Origin: Bacillota bacterium
GTDB taxonomy: Bacteria; Macinerneyibacteriota; Macinerneyibacteria; Macinerneyibacteriales; DSCS01
Assembly (NCBI GenBank): GCA_011048995.1
Contig: DSCS01000018.1
Coordinates: 62,001-126,000, forward strand
Length of the DNA stretch: 64,000 bases
Reading direction: 5' to 3'
Numbering within the stretch: position 1 is the stretch's first letter; each line of letters opens with the position of its first letter. A model generated the notes under the pieces. It was not told the origin of the DNA and made no database searches. It was given only the letters and a program-made list of their open reading frames with translations. Below are positions 55,064-64,000 of the stretch, piece by piece. The position numbers were made by a program, and so were the translations under genes.

Positions 55064-55790
55064 ACTGAATATTAAACTTGAGGTCTTCGAGGGACCTTTG
55101 GATTTGCTTTTGTATCTGATCAAAGAAAACAAAATGGATATCTATGACATTAAAGTCTCGCTGATCACGTCACAGTATATCGAATATCTTAATATGATTG
55201 CGGAAATGGATATGGATATTGCCACAGAGTTCATGGTTATGGCTGCCACATTAATGTATATCAAGTCCAAGATGCTTTTACCTGCTGAGACCGTGGACGA
55301 AAATGAGATCGATATTGACGATCCCCGCCTTATGCTGATCAATCAATTGGTGGAGTATAAGACTTTTAAAAAAATCGCCGAGTGGCTGGAAGGGAAAGAG
55401 GAAAAGATGTCTCTGACGTATCGCAGGGATGTCAGCAAAGAGATGGCCATGTATGTGACCCGGGATATTCTTTTTGACATCTCTTTTTATGAGCTTTTGG
55501 AGGCTTTTCAGTCCCTTATGGAAAGGGTGAATGATATCTCTTTTCATGAGATCATCAAGGAAGACTACAAAGTAGAAGACAAGATCAATATGATCAAAGA
55601 GTGGGTACAGGGTGATGAGCCTGTGCGCTTCAGCGAACTGATGAAAATATCCCGCAATAAACTGGAAATGGTTGTTTATATTCTGGCTGTGTTAGAGTTG
55701 GCGCGTCTTAAAGAGATCAAAATCATGCAAAACGAAATATTTGGAGAGATATGGATTTACAAAATGCAAAATCTGTCATTGAAGCACTGA
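55056..55790 (+). CDS. scpA: Segregation and condensation protein A
   Basis: KLEVFEGPLDLLLYLIKENKMDIYDIKVSLITSQYIEYL, ATLMYIKSKMLLP. Confidence 0.96.
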   Translation: MDKLNIKLEVFEGPLDLLLYLIKENKMDIYDIKVSLITSQYIEYLNMIAEMDMDIATEFMVMAATLMYIKSKMLLPAETVDENEIDIDDPRLMLINQLVEYKTFKKIAEWLEGKEEKMSLTYRRDVSKEMAMYVTRDILFDISFYELLEAFQSLMERVNDISFHEIIKEDYKVEDKINMIKEWVQGDEPVRFSELMKISRNKLEMVVYILAVLELARLKEIKIMQNEIFGEIWIYKMQNLSLKH

Positions 55791-56287
55791 TCTTTTCGGC
55801 AAGAGAGCCCCTTACCCCCAAACGGATCCGCGAGATCCTGGGAGAAGGGGAGATCAAAGAAAAAGCTGTTGATGAGATCGTCCGGGCCTTAAATGAAGAG
55901 TATGAGCGGGAAAAAAGGGGGTTTCGGATCTTCCATCTTAACGGCGGTTATGAGTTCCGGACATCACCTGAATTCGGCCGCTATATTGAAGAACTTTATA
56001 ATATGAAGAAGACTTTCCGCCTCTCAAAATCGGTTCTTGAGACATTGGCAATTATCGCTTACAATCAGCCTGTAACACGGGTGGAGATTGAGATGATCAG
56101 AAGTGTCAATGTCTCTTATATTTTGAACAAATTGCTGGAGTTGGAGTTGATCAAAGTCATGGGACAGAAAGAGACACCGGGCCGTCCTCTTCTTTACGGG
56201 ACCACCGGAAAATTTCTGGAATATTTCGGGATAAACTCCTTAGATGAACTTCCTGAGATCAGTGAAGTGAAAAAAATGGTAGAATGA
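55751..56287 (+). CDS. scpB: Segregation and condensation protein B
   Basis: VIEALIFSAREPLTPKRIREIL, LETLAIIAYNQPVTRVEIEMIR, GRPLLYGTT. Confidence 0.95.
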   Translation: MDLQNAKSVIEALIFSAREPLTPKRIREILGEGEIKEKAVDEIVRALNEEYEREKRGFRIFHLNGGYEFRTSPEFGRYIEELYNMKKTFRLSKSVLETLAIIAYNQPVTRVEIEMIRSVNVSYILNKLLELELIKVMGQKETPGRPLLYGTTGKFLEYFGINSLDELPEISEVKKMVE

Positions 56288-56982
56288 TACGATTGTCGAA
56301 ATATATAGCGGAAAGCGGATATTGCTCACGCCGCCGGGCGGATGCGTTGATCGAGGAGGGAAAAGTGACCGTTGACGGTGCATGTGTCACTCTTCATCCC
56401 TGTCTGATCCGCGGAGATGAAGAGATCATCGTTGAAGGCCGTCGCTTGTCGCCTCTGAAAAAAGAATATTACAGATTCTATAAGCCCCCCGGTTATGTCT
56501 GCTCTCATAAAGACCGCCATAATACGACGATCTATGACTATTTAGGCCAAAAATACGCTTATCTGCGTTACATCGGACGGTTGGACAAAGCCAGTGAGGG
56601 GCTTCTTATCCTGACGAATGACGGCAGCCTGATCCAGCGTTACAGCCATCCCGGATTTGAAGTGAACAGAAGCTATGAAGTTGTCCTGGACCGTGAGCTG
56701 ACTCCCGGCGAAACGGTACAGATGTGCCGGGGGATTAAAGACGCGGGAGAGACACTTCAATGTGACGCTGTGGAGGTGTCTGGGGAAAAGACCTATATAT
56801 TTCACCTTCATACCGGACGCAAACGGGAGATCCGCAGGATGGTTTCGTCGCTGGGCGCCCGGGTATTGCTTTTAAAAAGGATTCAATACGGTGCGGTTTC
56901 TCTTCAAGGCTTGAAAAAAGGAGAGCTGGTTCCCCTGACTCCTGAAGAGATGAGCCGGTTGATTCCCCCGGAGGCTCAATGA
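56284..56982 (+). CDS. rluB: RluB/RsuA-family rRNA pseudouridine synthase
   Basis: S4 domain RLSKYIAESGYCSRRRADALIEEGKVTVDG; YIGRLDKASEGLLILTNDG. Confidence 0.93.
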   Translation: MIRLSKYIAESGYCSRRRADALIEEGKVTVDGACVTLHPCLIRGDEEIIVEGRRLSPLKKEYYRFYKPPGYVCSHKDRHNTTIYDYLGQKYAYLRYIGRLDKASEGLLILTNDGSLIQRYSHPGFEVNRSYEVVLDRELTPGETVQMCRGIKDAGETLQCDAVEVSGEKTYIFHLHTGRKREIRRMVSSLGARVLLLKRIQYGAVSLQGLKKGELVPLTPEEMSRLIPPEAQ

Positions 56983-57602
56983 AGATCCAAACATATTATC
57001 TGGGCCCTATGCAGACAGGATGTTATCTCATAGAAAAAGAGAATGAATATTTGATTATTGACCCGGGTTTTTACACAGAAGAGTTAAACAGGGTTTTTCT
57101 TCAAAAAGGAATGAAAAAAGGCCTTGTGATCAATACTCATGGACATGCCGACCATATCGGCGGGAACGGCCCTATAAAGATAAACCATCACGGGGCGATC
57201 TCCATTCACGAACAGGATGCTGAAATGTTGACAGATCCCCAGAAGAACCTCTCTTCTTTTTTGGGAGAATCCTTCATATCGCCCCCGGCAGACAATGTCT
57301 TCAAAGAAGGGGAGACAATCGCCTTTCATCATCTTCAGCTTAAAGTACTGCATACTCCCGGGCATACCCCGGGCTCCTGCTGTCTATGGGATGAAGAGGG
57401 AGGGGTGCTCTTTACGGGAGACACGCTCTTTGACGGAGGCCGCGGACGGACAGACCTGCCGGGAGGTGATGAGACGAAGCTTCTCTTATCACTTCAAAGG
57501 CTGCGTTCTTTCCCCGGAGATATGCGTTGTTATCCGGGTCATGGGCCGTCATTTATATTGAAAGATCAATTTGAGATGCTGGATTTTATCATAGGGAGTT
57601 AA
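56979..57602 (+). CDS. MBL-fold metallohydrolase (glyoxalase II-like)
   Basis: NTHGHADHIGGN, LHTPGHTPGSCC, LFTGDTLFDGGRGR, CYPGHGP. Confidence 0.94.
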   Translation: MKIQTYYLGPMQTGCYLIEKENEYLIIDPGFYTEELNRVFLQKGMKKGLVINTHGHADHIGGNGPIKINHHGAISIHEQDAEMLTDPQKNLSSFLGESFISPPADNVFKEGETIAFHHLQLKVLHTPGHTPGSCCLWDEEGGVLFTGDTLFDGGRGRTDLPGGDETKLLLSLQRLRSFPGDMRCYPGHGPSFILKDQFEMLDFIIGS

Positions 57603-57617
57603 AAAAAGGAGGATCCC

Positions 57618-58628
57618 ATGGCAATCAGAGTGGCGATTAACGGTTTCGGGCGTATCGGACGTCTTGTTTTCAGACGGATCATGGAAAAATTCCCTGATGT
57701 TGACATTGTGGCCGTCAATGACCTGACCGAGCCGGAGATCCTGGCTCATCTGCTTCAGTATGATTCTGTGCATGGCCGGTATCAGGGAGATGTTTCCGTG
57801 AAGGGAGATTCAATTGTCGTTGACAACGAGAAGTTTCAGGTCTTTTCACAAAGGGATGCTTCACTTCTTCCCTGGAAAGAGCTGAAGATCGATACGGTTA
57901 TTGAGTGCTCCGGTTTTTACCGGGAAAGAGAAAGAGCAGAAATGCATTTGAAGGCCGGTGCCGAAAAAGTCATCATCTCCGCGCCTGCGAAAAACCCTGA
58001 CCTGACTGTTGTCATGGGAGTCAACCATACCATGCTGAAACCGGAACATAAGATCATCTCCAATGCCTCCTGCACGACGAACTGTCTGGCTCCCGTAGCC
58101 AAAGTGCTGAATGATCATTTCGGAATCAAGAAAGGGTTGATGACAACAATTCACGCGTACACATCAGATCAGAAGCTTCAGGATGCTCCCCACAAAGATC
58201 TGCGAAGAGCCAGAGCTGCCGCCTTGTCCATGATACCGACGACGACAGGAGCCGCCAAGGCCATCGCCGAAGTCATTCCCCAGCTGAAAGGGAGACTGGA
58301 CGGCATGGCTATCCGTGTTCCCACTCCCAACGTTTCTCTTGTCGATCTCGTGGTAGAAACACAAAAAACCGCCACGGTTCAGGAGATCAACCAATTAATG
58401 AAAGAGGCTTCGGAAAAGAGTTTGAAGGGGATTTTAAGTTATACAGAACAGCCTCTTGTCTCTGTGGATTTTAATCACGCTGATTTCTCCTCTAATTTTG
58501 ACGCGTTGAATACGACTGTCATCCAGGAGAACATGGTCAAAGTCCTGTCCTGGTATGATAATGAATGGGGGTATTCCTCACGTATTGTCGACCTGTTGCG
58601 GTATATGAGCGGGCAGGGGATGGTATGA
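57618..58628 (+). CDS. gap: Glyceraldehyde-3-phosphate dehydrogenase, type I
   Basis: INGFGRIGRLVFRR, SNASCTTNCLAPVAKVL, RAAALSMIPTTTGAAKA. Confidence 0.98.
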   Translation: MAIRVAINGFGRIGRLVFRRIMEKFPDVDIVAVNDLTEPEILAHLLQYDSVHGRYQGDVSVKGDSIVVDNEKFQVFSQRDASLLPWKELKIDTVIECSGFYRERERAEMHLKAGAEKVIISAPAKNPDLTVVMGVNHTMLKPEHKIISNASCTTNCLAPVAKVLNDHFGIKKGLMTTIHAYTSDQKLQDAPHKDLRRARAAALSMIPTTTGAAKAIAEVIPQLKGRLDGMAIRVPTPNVSLVDLVVETQKTATVQEINQLMKEASEKSLKGILSYTEQPLVSVDFNHADFSSNFDALNTTVIQENMVKVLSWYDNEWGYSSRIVDLLRYMSGQGMV

Positions 58629-59818
58629 TCAAAAAAATCCTCTCACAGGCCAACAAACTCCATGATTTCGATTATGCCGGAAAAAGAGTTTTTGTCCGTG
58701 TGGATTTTAATTGTCCCATGGAGGAAGGAAAAGTAGCGGACGCCACACGTATTGAGTCAACATTGCCGACCCTCCGGTTTATTCTGGAAAAGGGCGGCAA
58801 GCTCCTTATCGCCAGCCATTTGGGCCGCCCTGATGGATTCGATCCCGAATTCTCTTTAGCCCCCGTCGCAGAAAAGCTGGGTGAGCTTTTAAAGGAAAAA
58901 GTCAGAGTGATGCCGTATCAATTAGATGGAGAAAATCCCCGACAATGGAAAGAGGCCTCAGAAAAAATCATGATGATGGAAAACATCCGTTTTTACGCCG
59001 GAGAGACCAAAGGCGATGAGGCATTGGCCCGCTTTCTTTCCCAAACCGCTGATATTTATATTAATGATGCCTTCGGGGCCTCTCACAGGAAACATCTCTC
59101 CGTTTATCATCTGCCGAAGCTTTTTGCCGAAAAGGGGATCGGGCTTTTGATCGAAAAGGAGATCAAGGCTTTCTGCAGGGTCTTGAAAGATCCGGAAAAG
59201 CCCTTTGTCGTTATTATGGGAGGCTCCAAAGTCAGCGACAAGATCAAAGTCCTGGAAAACCTTCTGGAAGTGGCCGACCAGTTTCTAATCGGAGGAGCCA
59301 TGGCTTATACCCTGTTAAGGGCCTGCGGTACTGATGTGGGACGCTCATTGGTGGAAGAGGACAGGCTGGAAATAGCGAAAAGAATTATCGACGAAGCAGG
59401 GCGGTTGGGGAAAGATTTTATTCTGCCCTGTGATCATTGTCTTGTTAAAACGGTTGACAGGCCGGAGGAAAAAATATATAGTAGCCACATCGAAACGGGA
59501 TATATGGGCGTAGACATCGGCCCGGAGACGATCCGCCGCTTTTCTGAAAAGATCCGCAAGGCCAGGACCATTGTCTGGAACGGCCCCATGGGTATTTTTG
59601 AAATGGGCGCTTTTGCATCCGGGACGACAAAGGTTGCAGAAGAGGTCGCCCGAAGCGGGGCATATACCGTTGTCGGAGGCGGAGATTCCGTAAGAGCCTT
59701 ACGGAGCCTGGGCGTCGGTGAAGAAATCGGCCATATGTCGACCGGAGGCGGTGCATCGTTGAAATTATTGGAAGGGAACGGATTGCCGGGCATCAATGTC
59801 CTGTTGGACAGTCCGTGA
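58625..59818 (+). CDS. pgk: Phosphoglycerate kinase
   Basis: GKRVFVRVDFNCPMEEGKVADATRIESTLPTL, ASHLGRPDG, GGGDSVRAL; start at 58625 overlaps the gap stop. Confidence 0.97.
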   Translation: MIKKILSQANKLHDFDYAGKRVFVRVDFNCPMEEGKVADATRIESTLPTLRFILEKGGKLLIASHLGRPDGFDPEFSLAPVAEKLGELLKEKVRVMPYQLDGENPRQWKEASEKIMMMENIRFYAGETKGDEALARFLSQTADIYINDAFGASHRKHLSVYHLPKLFAEKGIGLLIEKEIKAFCRVLKDPEKPFVVIMGGSKVSDKIKVLENLLEVADQFLIGGAMAYTLLRACGTDVGRSLVEEDRLEIAKRIIDEAGRLGKDFILPCDHCLVKTVDRPEEKIYSSHIETGYMGVDIGPETIRRFSEKIRKARTIVWNGPMGIFEMGAFASGTTKVAEEVARSGAYTVVGGGDSVRALRSLGVGEEIGHMSTGGGASLKLLEGNGLPGINVLLDSP

Positions 59819-59834
59819 TGGAGGTGTAAAGAAA

Positions 59835-60167
59835 ATGCTGACCGTTTTAATTGTTTTTCATATCATTGTCGCCATATTGCTCACGTTGATTATTCTTCTT
59901 CAAGAAGGAGAAAGCGGCGGTTTGGGAGGAATGCTGGGCGGCGGAGGAGATTCTATGTTTTCCGCCACAGGAGGGCAAAGTTTTCTCACAAGGACGACAG
60001 CGATTTTAGCTGTTATCTTTGTTATCACATCGCTTTCCATAGCGAAGATCACATCGACAAAAAAAAGCCGTTCTGTGCTGAAAGAAGATGTGCCGACAGA
60101 AGAAGTCCGTACAACTCCTGAAAAGGATCTTCCCGCAGAGACTCCTGCCCCCGAAAGCGGGGAATAG
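59835..60167 (+). CDS. secG: Preprotein translocase subunit SecG
   Basis: LLTLIILLQEGESGGLGGMLGGGGDSMFSATGGQSFLTRTTAILAVIFVITSL. Confidence 0.94.
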   Translation: MLTVLIVFHIIVAILLTLIILLQEGESGGLGGMLGGGGDSMFSATGGQSFLTRTTAILAVIFVITSLSIAKITSTKKSRSVLKEDVPTEEVRTTPEKDLPAETPAPESGE

Positions 60168-60179
60168 GAGTCCGAAGAT

Positions 60180-60422
60180 TTGGACGAGAGAATACTAAAA
60201 GAGACAGAAGTCCTTCTTTCTGTTCCGCTTTGTTCCATTGCCCCTCTGAAAGCTCTTTTAGAAGCTGAAGAGGGGCTTTTTTTTATGCGTGTCAATGAAG
60301 AAGATAAAAGAGTCCGCCTTTTGATCCCTTCAGAACTGAAAAGCCGGGCTTTCAAATTTCTGAATGCAGTAAAGCAGACGATCCCCTTTGAAATCCTTTC
60401 TCGTAAAGAGTTATCTCCTTGA
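60180..60422 (+). CDS. DUF4911-like small protein
   Basis: 80 aa, TTG start, directly after secG; pattern matches small DUF4911-type proteins. Confidence 0.6.
   Translation: MDERILKETEVLLSVPLCSIAPLKALLEAEEGLFFMRVNEEDKRVRLLIPSELKSRAFKFLNAVKQTIPFEILSRKELSP
60240..60284 (+). terminator. Intrinsic-terminator-like hairpin inside the DUF4911-like ORF
   Basis: GCCCCTCT (60240-60247) / AGAGGGGC (60269-60276) followed by T8 (60277-60284), inner AGCT/AGCT pairing. Confidence 0.6.
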
Positions 60423-60447
60423 ATTGAACTTCCATCGTTGTTATACT
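60419..60447 (+). promoter_or_regulatory. Promoter of the HD-GYP regulator gene
   Basis: TTGAAT (60419-60424), 17-nt spacer, TATACT (60442-60447). Confidence 0.65.
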
Positions 60448-60465
60448 TAGACAATGTGAAGGATA

Positions 60466-61599
60466 ATGTCAAGTCAAAGAAAGACAGGGCGAATGGATTA
60501 TCAAGGATTGATCGCCGTTGTGGATGACCTTCTGGATAACAGAAGGCTTTTGGCGAATATTATCAGAAAACAGACCTCCTATCAGGTCGTGACAGCCAAT
60601 GACGGCGTGGCTCTCATCGAGTTATTGAATCAAAAAAAAGCTCTCCGCCCTGATTTGATCCTTTTAGACGTCATGATGCCGGTGATGAACGGTTTTGAGA
60701 CAGCCCGGCATATCAAAGAGATCGCTCCGGACATTCCGGTAATCTTCCTGACGGCATTGAATGATATTGAAAGCAAGGTCAAAGCCTTTGAAATGGGTGG
60801 GGTCGATTATATTTCCAAGCCCTTCAATAAGAACGAACTTCTGTCACGGATAAAAGCTCAAATCGCTTTGAAGAAGATGTCTGACGAATTAAAACTAAAA
60901 AATCAGATGCTGGAAGATGAAGAAAAACATCTCCATTACCTGGTGGATCAAAAAACAGATAAACTGGAAAAACTGACACTGGCCATGGTGACGGCTTTAG
61001 AAAACATCAATCTTTTTAACGATGTCGATACAGGTAATCATATCCGACGAGTCAGCCGTTATGCTGAATTTTTGGCCCGGGCCACCGGCTGCTCTCATGA
61101 TTTCATTAAAAGAATAAAGATCTATGCTTCTCTTCATGATATAGGAAAAGTAGGCATTCAACCGGAATTGTTAAAAAAACCCGGTGATTATACAAGCGAT
61201 GAATTCGAAGAAATCAAAAAACATGTTTTAATCGGGGCAAAAATGCTTGAAGGTGAAGGCATTGACCCGATGGCGCGCAATATCGTCCTTTATCATCATG
61301 AACGATGGGACGGATTAGGATATGCAAAAGGATTAAAAGGGGAAGAGATTCCTCTTGAGGCCCGCATTGTGGCTTTGGCTGACGTCTTTGACGCATTAAC
61401 GACAAAGCGGGTATATAAAGATATTTACGGAGACAATCAAGCTGATGCGATGATTATCTCCCAAAAGGGGAAACAATTCGACCCGAAACTCGTTGATATC
61501 TATGTCAAATACAGAGACGGACTGCTGGAGATAAAAAAAGACTCATATGAAAATCAGGAGTCAGGGAAACAAGCCCGAGAGGATGATTCCTTGCAATGA
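60466..61599 (+). CDS. Response regulator with HD-GYP output domain
   Basis: REC (LILLDVMMPVMNGFE), HD-GYP (SLHDIGKVGIQPELL...YHHERWDGLGYAKGL). Confidence 0.94.
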   Translation: MSSQRKTGRMDYQGLIAVVDDLLDNRRLLANIIRKQTSYQVVTANDGVALIELLNQKKALRPDLILLDVMMPVMNGFETARHIKEIAPDIPVIFLTALNDIESKVKAFEMGGVDYISKPFNKNELLSRIKAQIALKKMSDELKLKNQMLEDEEKHLHYLVDQKTDKLEKLTLAMVTALENINLFNDVDTGNHIRRVSRYAEFLARATGCSHDFIKRIKIYASLHDIGKVGIQPELLKKPGDYTSDEFEEIKKHVLIGAKMLEGEGIDPMARNIVLYHHERWDGLGYAKGLKGEEIPLEARIVALADVFDALTTKRVYKDIYGDNQADAMIISQKGKQFDPKLVDIYVKYRDGLLEIKKDSYENQESGKQAREDDSLQ

Positions 61600-64000
61600 A
61601 CCCCTTTGCCATACCTTCGCTTCTCTCTTCTCTTGTCGCTCTTTTTCTGGGCGGTTTTGTCTACAGCAAAAATTCTCATGGCCGGGCCAACAGAATCTTT
61701 TTAGTCTTTTGCTTGCTGGCGGCTTATGCCGGATTTACGGAATTTATGCTGCGCAATGCAGGAACTCCCGAAGAAGCCATTATCTGGCGCAGATCAGGAG
61801 CGTTTTGGCCTTTTGTTATTGCTGTCATCGTCCATTTTGTTCTGGTATCCACAGAGCATGAATCCTGGATAAAAAGAAAAGCCGTCCTCTTTGCCCTTTA
61901 TGCTCCGGCTTTCTGTTTCAGCTTGATCAACATTCTGGATATCCGGGAAGGAGCCATCCCCATTCGTCGTTATTGGGGATGGACTTACGGGATCACAAAC
62001 CGTTATCTTTTGATCTGGTCTTTTTTGATGTTGACTTTTACCGCTGTTATCGCTCTTCGTTTTTTTCTTCGTGTGACAGATCGGCGGAAGAAAAAACAGG
62101 CCCTTTTTATTTTGATCAGTTTCGCTATTCCGGTTGTCATCGCCTATGTCACAAATGTGATCTACATAACAGGAGGGCGTATACCTGAACTTTTTACGGT
62201 CTCTTTTATTCTCGGAAGCGGTTTTATCGCTTACGGCATCTGGAAATATGGTCTCTTTGTCCTGACGCCGCAAACGACCGGAGAAACGATTGTGGATGCC
62301 ATGACAGACGGGTTGTTTCTCATTCTTCCTGACGGGACTATCGTGAGTGTCAATAAGGCGGGCTCCGGACTTTTAAAGATGAAGGAAGAAAGTATTCTGG
62401 GGTCTTCTCTTTTTTCATATCTTGCCGATGAAAGCGGGAAAAACGCTTTTTTTGAATTATGGAAATTAACGCTTCATACACATACACCGATTCAGGATCA
62501 TGAGATGACATTGCAGGTCCCCGGAGGGACTCTTGCGGCGTCTGTATCGATGTCGGCTATTGTCAAAGCCGGGCAGATCGAAGGGATCGTCTTTATTCTG
62601 AGGGATATCTCCGAAAGGGCCAAAGCCCGCATTGACCTGATGAAAGCTCGGGACTCTGCTGAGGCTGCCAACCGCGCAAAAAGTGTTTTTCTGGCGAATA
62701 TGAGCCATGAAATACGGACTCCCATGAACTCTATTTTAGGATTCACCGGTATTCTGCTGGAGATGGAAGAAAGCCGGGAAAAAAGAGAGATGTTGGAAAT
62801 CATTAACCGTTCGGGGAAGAACCTTTTAAATTTGATCAATGACATTCTTGATTTTTCAAAAATTGAAGCCGGCAAAGTGGAATTAGAAAAAATCACCTTC
62901 TCTTTAGGGCATCTGATGGAAGATATCAGAAGCCTCTTTCTAGTCAGAGCTAATGAGAAAAACCTCTCCTTTCAACTGAATATTGACGAGGCCCTTCCGG
63001 AGTATCTTTTCGGAGATGAGCATCGGATCAATCAGATTATTATCAATTTAGTCAGCAATGCCGTCAAATTTACAAAAAAAGGCGGTATCGCCCTTTCTTG
63101 CACTTATGAAAGCGGAATTGCCGTGATCCGTGTGAAAGATACCGGTATCGGGATTCCGAAACAAAAGCAGAAAAGCGTCTTTTCAGCCTTTAAACAAGGT
63201 GATGTCTCTACGACAAGAGAATTCGGCGGTACAGGTTTGGGGCTGGCGATTACACAAAAACTTGTGGAAAAGATGGGAGGAGAGATTGCCCTGAAAAGCG
63301 AGCCGGAAAAGGGGACTGAATTCATCGTCAGGCTCAGCCTGCCTGAAGTCAAAGAGCCTGAAAAGCTGCGGAATGCGGAAACGCATTCTCTCTATCACTA
63401 TGACCCGGCCCGTACAAAGATCGCATTGATCGACAATGATGAAAACGATATTGCCATAATACGAAACCTTCTGATGAAAAGGGGATTCAGCCCGATTATT
63501 ATTCCCAATACGCCTGAGGCCGCTCGTCTTGTCTATGAATCGGAAGTCGAGATCGTTTTGCTGGACCTTAAAATGGATGGACTGAACGGATTTCAGGTCA
63601 ATGATATCTTAAAATCGGATGCCCGGACATCTCATATTCCCGTCGTTGTCTGTTCCATTATGGACGGATTGGAAGAAACCATCAATTATGGTGTCTTCGA
63701 TTATATTCGGAAACCCGTTGAAGAGCGGACCTTTATGAAACGGATCAAAAGCGCCCTTTATATTAATGGTGATGTCAAAAACATTTTTGTCATTGATGAT
63801 GACAAGGATCTTCTCTCGTTATACAAAAATTTACTTCATGCACAAAAATATAATGTCTTTCTTTTTGACAATGCCCAGGGAGCCCTGGAAGATATCAAAA
63901 AGGGGATCATCCCCGATCTGATTTTATTAGACCTGATGATGCCCGGTATTGACGGATTTGAGTTCCTGGGCCATCTTCGGGATAAATTAAAACGCGAAGA
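61596..64000 (+). CDS. Hybrid sensor histidine kinase with 7TM-type N-terminus, PAS, HisKA, HATPase and at least two REC domains (3' end outside window)
   Basis: Open reading frame from ATG 61596 without a stop to the window end; MSHEIRTPMNSILGFTGIL, HATPase GGTGLGLAI, REC LLDLKMDGLNGFQ and LLDLMMPGIDGFE. Confidence 0.9.
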   Translation, partial: MNPFAIPSLLSSLVALFLGGFVYSKNSHGRANRIFLVFCLLAAYAGFTEFMLRNAGTPEEAIIWRRSGAFWPFVIAVIVHFVLVSTEHESWIKRKAVLFALYAPAFCFSLINILDIREGAIPIRRYWGWTYGITNRYLLIWSFLMLTFTAVIALRFFLRVTDRRKKKQALFILISFAIPVVIAYVTNVIYITGGRIPELFTVSFILGSGFIAYGIWKYGLFVLTPQTTGETIVDAMTDGLFLILPDGTIVSVNKAGSGLLKMKEESILGSSLFSYLADESGKNAFFELWKLTLHTHTPIQDHEMTLQVPGGTLAASVSMSAIVKAGQIEGIVFILRDISERAKARIDLMKARDSAEAANRAKSVFLANMSHEIRTPMNSILGFTGILLEMEESREKREMLEIINRSGKNLLNLINDILDFSKIEAGKVELEKITFSLGHLMEDIRSLFLVRANEKNLSFQLNIDEALPEYLFGDEHRINQIIINLVSNAVKFTKKGGIALSCTYESGIAVIRVKDTGIGIPKQKQKSVFSAFKQGDVSTTREFGGTGLGLAITQKLVEKMGGEIALKSEPEKGTEFIVRLSLPEVKEPEKLRNAETHSLYHYDPARTKIALIDNDENDIAIIRNLLMKRGFSPIIIPNTPEAARLVYESEVEIVLLDLKMDGLNGFQVNDILKSDARTSHIPVVVCSIMDGLEETINYGVFDYIRKPVEERTFMKRIKSALYINGDVKNIFVIDDDKDLLSLYKNLLHAQKYNVFLFDNAQGALEDIKKGIIPDLILLDLMMPGIDGFEFLGHLRDKLKRE

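Noticed and set aside
1-64000. Phage, transposon, integron, toxin-antitoxin or CRISPR-Cas locus
   Set aside because: No integrase, transposase, capsid, cas or typical toxin-antitoxin pair was recognised in the ORF track.

Overview
The window is a gene-dense bacterial chromosome segment with about 66 protein-coding genes. Most are on the + strand in tightly packed operons with many 4-nt ATGA stop/start overlaps. There is one tRNA gene (tRNA-Asn GTT, minus strand). I found no rRNA, CRISPR array, transposase, integrase or phage module. The backbone is housekeeping: lspA, pyrBI, birA, cmk-plsC-ispH-rpsA, nth, proS, panD, gpmI, serS, clpC, polA, mlaEFD-like genes, radA, ispDF, scpAB, gap-pgk-secG. 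Signalling genes include a class III cyclase, histidine kinases, an HD-GYP response regulator and a hybrid kinase cut by the window end. The combination of ClpC, an ECF S-component and an ispH-rpsA neighbourhood with an Mla-type transporter and outer-membrane barrel proteins suggests a diderm lineage outside the well-studied Proteobacteria. I do not name the organism. Loci I consider least explained: (1) an AT-rich island at 13.3-15.85 kb with a structured intergenic segment, a secreted propeller-like lipoprotein and an orphan radical SAM enzyme; (2) a 781-aa STAS-like + DnaA-type AAA+ protein with a very acidic tail (36.7-39.0 kb); (3) a nuclease-less triple FGSW-repeat protein translationally coupled to polA; (4) a metalloprotease + propeller + outer-membrane barrel fusion; (5) terminator-like hairpins embedded in coding sequence (60.24 kb and 36.09 kb); (6) a probable leaderless mlaE transcript. 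All family calls come from reading motifs by eye; no database search was run.
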